Source: Pigoraptor vietnamica (taxonomy: Eukaryota > Opisthokonta > Filasterea). From it: a DNA stretch of 29,119 nt. The notes beneath the pieces are model-generated. The model was not told the origin of the DNA. It saw only the letters and a program-made list of their open reading frames with translations, and made no database searches. How positions within the stretch are numbered: position 1 is the first letter of the stretch; every line of letters starts with the position of its first letter. Position numbers and translations under genes: made by a program. Location of the stretch: contig CALSCQ010002476.1 in the NCBI GenBank assembly GCA_943704525.1, forward strand, positions 1 through 29,119, in the 5' to 3' direction. Shown piece after piece: positions 1-8,149 of this stretch.

Positions 1-7
1 GTGAGTT

Positions 8-21
8 GGGGGGGGGGGGGG
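8..21. repeat. poly-G run (G14)
   Basis: Fourteen consecutive G lie in the second visible intron of the TMEM62-like gene (poly-C on its sense strand). The length may be affected by sequencing slippage. Confidence 0.8.
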
Positions 22-69
22 TTGAAAGGGAGGGGGGCCACAGGCCAGCAGAGAACGAGAAAAACGCAC

Positions 70-1031
70 CGGTACGAGCCATACTCCGTGGTGAACGTGA
101 AGGCGTATCCGTGACGACGCGTGGACGAAAAGCGCGAGAAGAAATCCCTCTCGCCGTGGTGCGACGGCACATCAAATGCATCTGCGCGACAGGCGCACAC
201 TGATCAGTAAATGCACATGCCACATACACACAGAGAGAAACACACACAGACACGCGCGCGCACTCACACACGAGAACACACACACACACACACACGCACA
301 ATACAGATCTACTTAGCCCGTACACATGTGCATACACACAACGCAGGACGTACCGTGGTTGCCCCGTATGTCCATCCAGAAGCGCGGAGACTCCGTTGTG
401 CTGTGCGTCGCACGCATGTCCCCGTGACGAGCGCTGTGGCCACGCGCGTGGATGCCCGTTTCACGCAAGACCGCATCGTACGTGCGCCACTCCTCCTCGT
501 ACTGAATCGAGTCCACAAGCCACTCGTCTTTCGCGTCGGTGAGGTCGCCCGTCACGAGAACGAACGCGGGGTCCACCGCGGAGACGGTCGTCTCGATGAA
601 TCGTTTGAGTTCGCTCGCGCGCTCTGGCTCTCGAAACTTGCTTAGATGTAGGTCGGACACCTAATGCGCAACACAACACAGGCGACAACAGCAGCCATAG
701 AGAGAAGTATTAGGGGACAAACTACACGGAGCTCACACACTGAGGACATTAACGGAAAATATGGAGACGGCCACTGCAACGAGCAGCGACTTGGAAGTGG
801 AGGATGCGCAAAGTGCTTTGATGAAATCCACTCCTCGGACGTCTTCCTCACCTGCATCCACCAGAAAATGCGCTGCGGTGTGCCGTCGGGAATGGGCCCG
901 TTGTGGGCTGCGCCGCCGTCGTACCTGTCAAACGCGCGCGTCTCCTCGAGCACGACAGCGGCAATCCACGAGAAAAGCAGCGAAGGGACGAGGACCAGCA
1001 GAAAGAGCTGGCCCCCGTGCAGCACGCCCAT
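70..1031 (-). CDS. TMEM62: TMEM62-like membrane metallophosphoesterase (N-terminal part, runs off left edge)
   Basis: Three exons are visible: 1031-852, 660-354 and 181-70. Phases agree (0, then 1), with donors GTGAGG, GTACGT and GTGCGT and acceptors ATTAG and CGCAG. The next intron runs off the window at base 1. The protein starts MGVLHGG, has one hydrophobic segment at about residues 7-27 (signal anchor), then RIFWWMQ, and enters a calcineurin-like phosphoesterase domain. Metal-binding blocks are visible: D63-x-H65 (SDLHLS), G98-D99 (GDLTDAK) and G160-N-H-D163, whose Asp codon is split by an intron. The run IFWxxQ-[VI]SDxHLS and the GNHDAF block are typical of TMEM62, a multi-pass protein of unknown substrate. 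The transmembrane C-terminus lies outside the window. An in-frame upstream ATG at 1151 exists, but 1031 gives the usual short N-terminus. Confidence 0.85.
252..298. repeat. CA-rich microsatellite in TMEM62-like intron
   Basis: Alternating CA/CG dinucleotides include an uninterrupted (AC)10 at about 276-295. They lie in the intron 353-182 of the minus-strand TMEM62-like gene, where the sense strand reads TG. Confidence 0.8.
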
Positions 1032-1395
1032 TCTTGCGCAGGGGTGGAGAGAATGAGGAAGAGAGGGGTGCCGAGTGCGAGGGAGTGGTTGGAGAGCGTC
1101 TGTTTGAGATGGTGGAGCTGTAACCGCACACCAACGCCGATACGTAAGCACGTGCTTGACCGGTTACTGCTGTTCCACTTCGGTGATTGTCTGGACATGG
1201 GTCGGTGCGCTTGCGGCCGCGTTCCTCTTTCACCGTCTTCTGTTCTCCCTTCCACTCGCATGTTTGTTCTAGAACGCCCACTCATCTTTCGACCAGAAGA
1301 GGACTGCGCATTCATTCACACGACACCAACTTCATTGAAACCGCCAGTCCCGCGCTGTTCGTCATCACACCGGCTGTTGGATCGCCCGCTAACAA
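1032..1395. other. intergenic: 5' flank of the TMEM62-like gene / 3' flank of the 850-aa gene
   Basis: Both flanking genes are on the minus strand, head to tail. The segment must hold the TMEM62-like promoter and the 3' end of the upstream gene. I see no TATA box, RNA gene or convincing coding sequence. The ORFs crossing it are overlaps of exon 1 in other frames. Confidence 0.5.
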
Positions 1396-4258
1396 TCACG
1401 GCGCCGTTCGCGACGAGCCGCACCCAATCAGAGCCCTCCCAATAATCGACAGCGGACCGCGCTTCCTCTTCGGCGGAGCATACTCCTCCTTGCGCTTCCC
1501 CTCCGGCGCACGCTGCGGGTCCACAGCCACTGTGCTCCCCATCGCACCACCCTCACCAAAAGACTGCGGATCCACGAGCATCGACGCGGGCGCATGTTGA
1601 ATGGGCGGGTCCGCGTGTGACCCATTGTCCACGCTCCCACGTGGCGACCGCTGCGTGTTGGGCGCCGAACCGCGGGAAGAGGCGCTCTTGCGCCGACCGC
1701 CGGCCATGTAACGGTCGCTCTCGTTCTCCCACTTCCACTCTGGCACGTGACCGGGGCCGGCCTGGAATCGCGCGAGCTGCGGGGGCCGCGGCGGGAGCTC
1801 CAGCTTGAGCTCACCGCGCTCGGGGTCGATCAACTCGGGCGGTAGGTACCTGCCGGCGTCAGTGCGATGCAAGATTAACGTGCCTGTCAGCGATCTGCAC
1901 GCACAGCACGCAGGATGCGACAATGGCCCACCGGTGGTAGTCGGCCGTCTCTTGCGGAGACAGTTGCTGCTGCGGTGCGGGCTGCGCGTGCGGCTGCGCA
2001 AGAAAGCCATCGCCCTTCTCGACAATCGACATCCTTTCAATCGGCGGATACCCCGCGGCCACGTGCGACTCGAAGCGCGCGCCCTGTCCCGCCCACGCGT
2101 TCTCCTCGTTGCTCGAATGGCCCGCGGGCGAACCGCTATCAAAGTCGCTCGACTGCGCGGACAGAAGCGAAGAGAGCGATGACGGAAAGCGCCTGTCGAA
2201 ATCGCCGCTGCCCGTGCCGGGAAACGATGGTCGCCTTCCTTGCACTTGCGCCGGTGCGGGTGGCAGCGCGCCAAACCCTAGAATCGGCGACGTGTGCTGC
2301 GAAAGCGAGGGATTCGAGGCGAAGCCTTGCTGTTGACTCGGCGCCTCCCACATCACCCACGGCACGCCAGAGTCGCTGACACTGCGCAGGCGACGCAGCT
2401 CCCTCGTGGCACCGGCCATTCCTTCTGCTGCGATGGCGACGGCGGTGTGCTTCACGTTCAGATCGTGCGCGGCTTTGCGGCCACCGCGAGCGTGACGGCG
2501 GCCTTTGTGCGCGTCCCCGTCGCCCGCTGGAGGACTCTTGTGTCGCGCGTACGGCGAGCGCTCATCCACACGGGGCACTCCCCTCCCGCCGAGCAACGGC
2601 GCTTGGCCTGCGTGGGCGGCACTCAAGCTGCGGCGTCGCCCCGACACGGCAGTCGCGTTCGCGGCCGTCAAGTGCCCGCCCGAGCCCATCCCCTGCGCCA
2701 GATTGGGCGCCTCCTGCAAACTCTGCGCCTGGGAACGATTGGCCGCGTCGATTTCGCGCAGCAGCTGAAGCACCTCCTCGTTGGTTGCCATGGGAGCCTG
2801 CACAGCGCCGCTGTCGTCTCCCACCATGTCGCGCGCGGCCTCCAGCGACCGCGTGCGCCTGTGCCCAATCGCAAGCGCTTGTCCGTTCGCAGGCGCCGGT
2901 GGCATCGCGGCCAGGGAATCGGACGGGACGGTCAACCCCATGTGCTGCAACGTGACATTGCGCGTGTTGAATGCGCCAGGCGCCACATCCCCGAGCCGCG
3001 GTGGCAGGGACGCGAGCGAGAACGAGTGGAAGAGGCGACCGTTGTGCGTGAAGGGCATGCCTTGTGACATGGGGTCCATGGGGATCGCGCCGTCGGGAGC
3101 AGGGACGCCAGGCAAGGGCACGCCGACTGCCCCGGACGCGTCCCACGTTGCGTCCGTGCCTCCGTTGCCGCCGCCGTCCCCGCGGGCAAGCGTGTTCGTG
3201 TCGCCATAGAAAGAATACATGAGCGTAGGGATCGCACGGGGTGCGTAAGCGGGCTTGGCGGGCGGCATGGCTTGTTGCGGCTGGTACCGATACTGTACCA
3301 CGTAAGAGAGGCACGCGGAATGTTAAATGGGTTGAACAGAGAAAGTACAGACGACAGTGCTATTGTTGTCTCGTCGCACTTTAAACGAGAAAAAGAACGC
3401 ACCTGGAGCGGGAAACCGGCGTCGGCAGCCATCGCCTCGTCCTCGGCAACCCCTGCGAGCGACGGCGCGAACATATGCGTGTGCGCGCCAAAGGGCGGCA
3501 CGGCCCGCTCTCCTCGCACGCCCAGCCCATCTCCGACCATTCCGCCGTACGATGGCTGAGCCGTCGGCGGCTGTTCGGGGGCGGGAGGTGTTTCTGGCGG
3601 CGTGTGCTGGCGCTTGCGAAGGCGACGACGCAGCTTGTCCCTCAATCCCTCCCCGTTCCGGCCGTGGCTTTCGTCAACGGCAGCCGGCGCTTCCCGAGGC
3701 TGCGCTGCCATCGGAGCGCCCACGAGGCCGCCGCCCGTCGCACGCTGTGCCTCGGCAGTGTACGCGCGGTCCTTTCCCGGAGTCCCTCTCGCCGCGACAT
3801 TACGCGGCGCAGATACGCCAGCGTCCCATTGACCGCCGTCGTTCCCTGGGGTGTAATAGGACGGAAATGCTTGCGGTGCCTCGGCGCTCGCGCCGAACCC
3901 AGCGTACATGTACGCGGGAGTGTCCAGCGCGTTCTCCTCCTGCATATTAACACCCACTCAGCTGATAGAAAGCAGGCACGCGTGCAAGCGCGCACTCAAA
4001 GGCGCACTTAACAGCCAACAATTCACGCATACGCGGATCACCGCGTCACATACTCACCCCCTGCGGCTGAACGTCGTCCGGCACGTCCTTCAAGTAACCC
4101 GCGAGAATGGACGCGAAGTCGACGCCGCTGTAATCCCCCTCGTTCAGCACGGCCGATAGCCCCGACATGTTTGAGATGGCAGATCCCGTCGAGTGCCGGT
4201 TGCTCCCGGTGCCGCCGCCGACGCCCTCCATCATGGCATTTGCGTCCGTGCTCCCCAT
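1396..4258 (-). CDS. unrecognised 850-residue low-complexity protein
   Basis: Four exons: 4258-4058, 3939-3403, 3292-1932 and 1849-1396. The first two introns are phase 0 and the last is phase 2, and the total of 2553 nt is exact. Donors are GTGAGT, GTGCGT and GTGGGC; acceptors are TGCAG, TACAG and GGCAG. The stop TGA is at 1396. I do not recognise the family. The protein is rich in Pro, Ala, Gly, Ser and Gln and is probably largely disordered. Visible islands are an acidic N-terminus, a strongly basic stretch DKLRRRLRKR at about residues 168-177 (possible nuclear signal), a predicted amphipathic helix NEEVLQLLREIDAANR in exon 3, and a denser C-terminal block beginning YLPPELIDPERGELKLEL just after the last splice junction. 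Clean phase agreement and GC-rich third positions support a real gene. A scaffold or regulatory role is only a guess. Confidence 0.75.
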
Positions 4259-5134
4259 TCAAGTTCAGGTGCACCGATCGCCCTCCGACCCTAAAGTCTC
4301 AGAGTTAACACTTCGAGGCGATCGCAAAAACTACGAAGAGACCTTCTCTTCAGCCACAACGCACACCGTACGGGATGCGATGATGTGTAGAGGCAAAGTT
4401 GCGCCGTTGTTGGGACGTGAATGCGCGCGCGCACAGTCTTTTGCGCATAGCGACGAGCGACTCGACACGGAAAGTCGGGTGGACGCGCCAGCCACACCAA
4501 CGTGCGCCGGCGGAGACCCACGGCCACAGTAAGGTCGGCGAATCCCTGGAGAGGCAACGAGTGACGTTGTACGGCCGCCTACCTCGGCATGAGAGACTCG
4601 TGCCGTCGGTGTCGCCATGCAGACATGCAACGTGTGCACTCGCTCAATGGGGTAGGAGTGACTCAAGCGCATTCTCCGCTGGAAGAATGGGTCGGTGGAA
4701 ATAATGATGCGCACAAACAAAGGGCGCGGTATGCCAAGAATTTTGTCGAGAGTCAAGCAGACACGTGCATCAACAGCACGATTTGTCCCGGATGAACTTA
4801 GAAGACGACATGTACGCTCTTAATAAGGAAGCAAGGGTGTCCGGAAAACGAGCGAGCGGTTAACGGTACTATGAATCACACGAAATCTGCGTGGGTCGAT
4901 GTCAGGTCGGTGCGCACCAGGCCGTCTGGACTGGCACCCTTGACAACGTTCTTTAGGTGGTTCCGCGACGTAGCATCGTCGTCATGAACTTCCCATTCTG
5001 CCTCGTTTTTTTTCAAAAAAAAAGGGGGGGGGGGGGCAGAGAGAGAGAGGGAGAGAGGAAGAGAGGAAGAGAACCTTTTTTTTTCCCAGTATCAGCCAAT
5101 ACTTACAAAAATAGCCACAAGTCGGCAAAGCACA
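4259..5134. other. intergenic between the 850-aa gene and NUFIP1 homologue
   Basis: About 880 nt lie upstream of the 850-residue gene and downstream of NUFIP1, both on the minus strand. ORFs here (for example 4331-4756 minus) have no coding character or splice-phase link. The notable feature is the homopolymer/purine tract at 5006-5084, described separately. Confidence 0.5.
5006..5084. repeat. T8 / A9 / G13 / GA-rich purine tract / T9
   Basis: T8 (5006-5013) is followed by A9 (5015-5023), G13 (5024-5036), an almost pure purine stretch of GA repeats to 5073, and T9 at 5076-5084. It lies about 50-130 nt downstream of the NUFIP1 stop. Such a polypurine mirror-like tract can form triplex (H-) DNA. 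Any functional role is inference. Confidence 0.8.
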
Positions 5135-6458
5135 TCAAACGGTCGCGTCCAAAAAGTTGTGCGCGCAAATGTACCGAATGGCCGCCAGGAGCGTCGTCCT
5201 TTCCCGCTGCAGTTCGTCCGCGAGCAACCGCTGAAGCAGCGTCGGCTTCTTTGATCGCGAATCGGCAGCAGCACCCTCCTTGCCAGGCGACGCAGTGCCA
5301 GATCTCCGCCCGTCGCCGCCGCGCGAGTGCTCAAACGTGCACCGCGCACCCTGCCGACAAAACCCGCGGCGATAGTACCTGCAGGGCGTCCGCCGGTTCT
5401 GCGGGAGGCGTTGTCCCCGGCTGCCGCCCTCGACAGCCTTAGAGGGCGTCGCTTGACCCGACTGCCCGCTTGACGACGATGTCCCGTCGGAAGATTCCTC
5501 GCGCTCACTATCACTGCTGCCGTACGCTGCGAGCGCCGCCAGACCCCCCTGCAGAGCACTGCCGTCGCCGTCGCCCAATGTCTTCGAACGCTTCTTTGGA
5601 GGTTCGTCCGCCGTTCCGCCGTTATTTCTCCTCTTTCCGCGACCCTTGGCGAGGGACGGGATGACCTCTCCACGCTCAATCCGCCTCTGCAAGTCCTCCT
5701 CCTTCTCCTGAATAACAGCCGCCGACGGCCACCTTTTTCGTCGCTCCGCGCGCCATGCCTCGATCTCTTCGGGCGTTTCCAGCGGACGAGATAATACGCC
5801 CGCAAGCTGCACGCACATGTGTCTCGCTTAGATAACTGGACCACAAATATGTCAAAGCATACAAAGCAGGAAAGACACAATACCCTGTTGGCACTTTTCG
5901 CTTCCGGATGTTTCGCATCGATGTGTGCATTCACAACCTTGCGCGACGCCGAGAAGGTGTTGCACACCTAACGCAAGAAGTCGAGATGTTCAGACAAGAG
6001 TAACGCGGCAAGGATACGAAGAATGTGCTTTGCCTGCTCACCTCGCACGTCACGTGGGTCTGAAGGTGCGCGACGAGCTGTTTCGAGTGGAGAAAGTCCT
6101 TGTCGCACGTCGCGCAGTGGAGGTCCTCCGCCGATTCGGGCTCTGCCTGCTGCTGCTGCTGCTTCACGGCTGCCAGCGGCGTTTGCACGGGGAGCGCAGA
6201 CCCTAGCCCCGGCAGCAAACCCGACGGTCGCGCACTGAACAGACCGCCGCCGTTAGCCGAAGCGGACAATGCAGTGGCGAACGGGCTGCTCGTCAGAAAA
6301 GAGACATTATGGCCACCCTGCGATAATAGCGCAACAGGCTGTCAGTCCGCGTCCCATAAACGTCCGACACGTCCAAACTTTACCTTATTGTCTCCGCCAT
6401 CAAGCCATGACGGAGGGGGTGCCGCAAAGGGCGCCTTCGTTTCTCCTGAAGCAGCCAT
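5135..6458 (-). CDS. NUFIP1: NUFIP1 homologue (box C/D snoRNP assembly factor, zinc-finger protein)
   Basis: Four exons, all phase 0: 6458-6384, 6317-6042, 5967-5884 and 5806-5135, giving 368 aa. Domains in order: Ala/Ser/Gly-rich N-terminus; C2H2 finger C93-C96-H109-H113; a second finger C116-C119-H132-H137 whose Cys pair straddles an intron; the NUFIP core beginning LETPEEIEAWRAERR at about 154-195; a polar, Ser-rich linker; a canonical CCCH finger C287-x7-C295-x5-C301-x3-H305; and a C-terminal helical block (TLLQRLLADELQRER) as in fungal and plant Rsa1/NUFIP proteins. NUFIP1/Rsa1 is an adaptor bringing SNU13/15.5K to R2TP/HSP90 during box C/D snoRNP assembly in the nucleus. It is divergent with the bZIP gene, sharing the 6459-6889 promoter. 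The start ATG at 6458 is the only Met before the fingers. Confidence 0.88.
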
Positions 6459-6541
6459 GTTTGACTGAATGATTACCAGAATGCAAGGTGTTTTCTTCAC
6501 TGGCCACAGGAGCAGCTGTCGCACACGTGCGGCCCATTTAT

Positions 6542-6551
6542 CCTAATAAGG
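6542..6551. promoter_or_regulatory. CArG box 1 (CC-TAATAA-GG)
   Basis: This is a perfect match to CC(A/T)6GG, the SRF/MADS-box binding consensus. It sits in the divergent promoter, 84 nt upstream of the NUFIP1 ATG. Binding is inferred from consensus only. Confidence 0.45.
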
Positions 6552-6559
6552 CCATGCAA

Positions 6560-6566
6560 TTTTATA
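6560..6566 (-). promoter_or_regulatory. TATA box for NUFIP1 homologue (TATAAAA on minus strand)
   Basis: The minus strand reads TATAAAA about 100 nt upstream of the NUFIP1 start codon at 6458, a plausible core promoter position. It is embedded in a locally AT-rich stretch (6540-6610). Confidence 0.45.
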
Positions 6567-6599
6567 AGTCCCATTTATATTACCCATGTTCCAATATTA

Positions 6600-6609
6600 C
6601 CTTATAAGG
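6600..6609. promoter_or_regulatory. CArG box 2 (palindromic CCTTATAAGG)
   Basis: A fully palindromic CC(A/T)6GG element lies 58 bp from the first CArG box, between the NUFIP1 and bZIP genes. It matches the SRF-type MADS consensus exactly. Confidence 0.5.
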
Positions 6610-6668
6610 TACATTTGTTCCCTTTCCCTTGTTCGTGTTACCCGTGATGTCATGGTCCTCCCAGCCAA

Positions 6669-6688
6669 CCAATCAGCGCACGCCAACG
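6669..6688 (+). promoter_or_regulatory. ERSE-like element (CCAAT-N9-CCAACG)
   Basis: CCAAT at 6669-6673 is followed after exactly nine bases by CCAACG. The animal ER stress response element is CCAAT-N9-CCACG, so spacing is exact but the second half has an extra A. It lies about 20 bp upstream of the TGACGTGG site. This is a weak call on its own. Confidence 0.3.
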
Positions 6689-6706
6689 CAACACGGAAAC
6701 TTGTGT

Positions 6707-6714
6707 TGACGTGG
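6707..6714 (+). promoter_or_regulatory. UPRE-type XBP1 site (TGACGTGG)
   Basis: The sequence TGACGTGG matches the UPR element bound by XBP1/ATF6 and related bZIP proteins. It sits 35 bp upstream of the TATA box of a gene that itself looks like XBP1/HAC1, suggesting autoregulation during ER stress. Binding is inferred. Confidence 0.5.
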
Positions 6715-6748
6715 CCACCAACCCAACCCGCGCCACACCCCGCGCAAC

Positions 6749-6756
6749 TATAAAGG
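6749..6756 (+). promoter_or_regulatory. TATA box of the bZIP gene (TATAAAGG)
   Basis: TATAAAGG lies 134 nt upstream of the bZIP ATG at 6890. A start of transcription about 25-30 nt downstream would give a 5' UTR of roughly 110 nt. Confidence 0.6.
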
Positions 6757-6855
6757 CGCACGACAGAGTTGTTTTTCAATGCATCCATTTCGTCGTCTCT
6801 GAGAACGATTGAGAGATTTCCCAGTGCGATCGCGAGATCGGCTCTTCGTGAACAA

Positions 6856-6870
6856 ATGAGGCAACACTGA
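6856..6870 (+). promoter_or_regulatory. short upstream ORF (ATG + 3 codons + TGA) in bZIP 5' UTR
   Basis: A four-codon uORF (M-R-Q-H-stop) ends 19 nt before the main ATG. Another ATG opens a seven-codon frame at 6779-6802 close to the expected transcription start. Such uORFs can dampen translation in unstressed cells; this is inferred from position only. Confidence 0.4.
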
Positions 6871-6889
6871 CGCGCGCGACGCCGTAACC

Positions 6890-7828
6890 ATGACGAAGTC
6901 TTCGGAATGGGAGGCCGTGTCGCCGGCGTCCGACAGCGGCTTCAGCTCCAGTGGCGAGCACGAGGCTTCGTGCAAGGCATTTCTGTCGCCCTCGACAGGA
7001 TCGAGCGCAGTCGTGCAACCTTCGCGAAAACGGAAGATTGACAGCCAAGTCGACGAACGCACACGAAAACGGTGGGTATTCGGTTCGTGTGCAGTCGTGG
7101 CGCATGTGGTTTCTGTATCTGCCGTCGTGTGCTCACGTCGCTCCTCTTGTTGAATGTTGCAGGCGGCAGTGCAATCGCGAGTGCTCCCAGCGCATCCGTG
7201 ACAGAAATAAGGCGCATGCCACGCAACTGGAAGCGACCGCCCGGCAGCTGGAAGAGGAGCACAACGAGCTCCTTCGCCGCCAAGCCAAGCTGGAGTCGGA
7301 GCAGGCGAAGAGTCGTGCCGAGCTATCGGCTCTCCTCGCGTTTTTCCGCGAGTTTTCTGGAGGCGGGACCGCTGAGGCGACGCAAGTGACCGATACCGTC
7401 TCGGCGCCCGGCCTCTCTTCTGACAACAACAACACCGACTCGCCGTCGTGCGCGGCTGTCGTGAGCGTTTCTTCTGGGTCTGCAGCACCTGGGATTCCCC
7501 TGCAGTGGGAGCGCTCGTCGACGATGCGTGCGATGGCTGTGGCGGCCGTTGTGGTGGCCATTGCCCTCTCCTTCTCCACCGCGGCGAAAGCAATGACGTC
7601 CCCGTCCTCGATGCCTTCGCCGGCGTCTTTGATGACGACGCGGCCGTCTCGGCCGGCGCTGACGCCTTCCCGCCCACGTTCTGCGTGTGCGCGTCGCCCA
7701 CGCCTACGGTCGAGGGCTTTGCGTGCGCTGCGTGCGCCGGAATCTTGTGCCTCGCAGAGAGCGCCGATTTTGAAGCACTCGCGGGCATCGAGTGGTCCAA
7801 TCCGCTCGGACTTTTGGCCGCCATGTAA
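6890..7828 (+). CDS. XBP1: XBP1/HAC1-like bZIP transcription factor (IRE1-spliced form, 275 aa)
   Basis: Exon 1 is 6890-7071. A 91-nt GT-AG intron follows (donor GTGGGT, acceptor TTGCAG), then 7163-7482 and, after removal of the 20-nt segment 7483-7502, 7503-7828 (828 nt in total, exact). A bZIP follows a basic cluster (RKRKIDSQVDERTRKR): signature N65-x7-R73 and zipper leucines L83, L90, L97 and L104 at the canonical x9 spacing. The spliced reading adds a 107-residue C-terminus containing Cys/Gly-rich and acidic parts (FDDDAAVSAGADAF; SADFEALAGIEWSNPLG), resembling an activation domain. The unspliced frame runs to 7844 (287 aa) and instead has a hydrophobic stretch at residues 182-205 followed by Arg-rich sequence. 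Known biology: IRE1 cuts XBP1/HAC1 mRNA at two CNG|CNG hairpins and RtcB/Trl1 ligates the ends, making the active ER-stress factor. Assignment rests on bZIP, hairpins and frame shift together. Confidence 0.82.
7472..7511 (+). other. twin IRE1 splice-site hairpins flanking a 20-nt unconventional intron (7483-7502)
   Basis: 5' hairpin: loop CUGCAGC (7480-7486) closed by U7479-A7487, G7478-C7488, G7477-C7489, G7476-U7490, U7475-G7491, C7474-G7492, U7473-G7493 and U7472-A7494. 3' hairpin: loop CUGCAGU (7500-7506) closed by C7499-G7507, C7498-G7508, C7497-G7509, U7496-A7510 and U7495-G7511. Both loops are seven bases and fit C-N-G|C-N-G-N, the consensus cut by IRE1 after the first G. The stems abut at 7494/7495 without overlap. 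Cutting after G7482 and G7502 removes 20 nt (not a multiple of three) and joins the bZIP frame exactly to the acidic C-terminal frame. Confidence 0.82.
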
Positions 7829-8149
7829 GGCGGAAGTGGCTTGAGGAATTTGTGGGTGCTTCGCATTACTGTACTTTATGCGGCAATTTGCGTGGCGTGG
7901 CGGCGTGCGTGCGTGCGTTCGTCGGTTTTCAAGTGATAAATCCGGAATCATGTTTTCATTCTGAGCGGTCGCTTCAGAAGCGCAACGCACGACATTGAGG
8001 TCAAAGTGCTCAATGTGCATGGTTCGCTCGCGAGCTATCTTCCGCCGCACGAACCATCTCCAGCCGCAGATGCTGCTGCTGGCCCGGCGTGGCGCGGCCG
8101 TGTATTCTGCTGCCCGTAGGTTGATTCTCGGGATGACTTCGTGAGCAAT
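7829..8149. other. intergenic between convergent bZIP and small unknown gene
   Basis: This segment holds the 3' ends of two convergent genes. The only coding-like item is a 24-codon plus-strand ORF at 8070-8144 with a Leu/Arg/Ala-rich, presequence-like composition and no supporting splice context. No RNA gene is seen. Confidence 0.4.

Noticed and set aside
4331-4756. 141-codon minus-strand ORF upstream of the 850-aa gene
   Set aside because: No motif, poor third-position bias and no splice connection to the real first exon at 4258.
7461-7505. Conventional GT-AG introns GTGAGC...CTGCAG of 25 or 45 nt in the same place
   Set aside because: 25 nt leads to a stop soon after; 45 nt keeps the original frame. 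Both are far shorter than any other intron here (minimum 68 nt). A 38-nt option (7448-7485) also reaches the acidic frame but is equally short, so it is kept only as a test.
6951-7844. Reading the bZIP gene as an ATF6/bZIP28-type membrane-tethered factor from the single long frame
   Set aside because: The hydrophobic stretch could be a transmembrane helix, but the tail after it is Arg/Pro-rich shadow-like, while the +2 frame has better codon character and is reached precisely by the twin-hairpin 20-nt excision.
7133-8050. 305-codon minus-strand ORF covering the bZIP gene
   Set aside because: It is antisense to a gene with a recognisable bZIP and clear splice sites. Composition is that of a shadow frame in GC-rich DNA.
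8070-8144. 24-codon plus-strand ORF with mitochondrial-presequence-like composition
   Set aside because: No downstream exon in phase and no promoter; too short to support alone.
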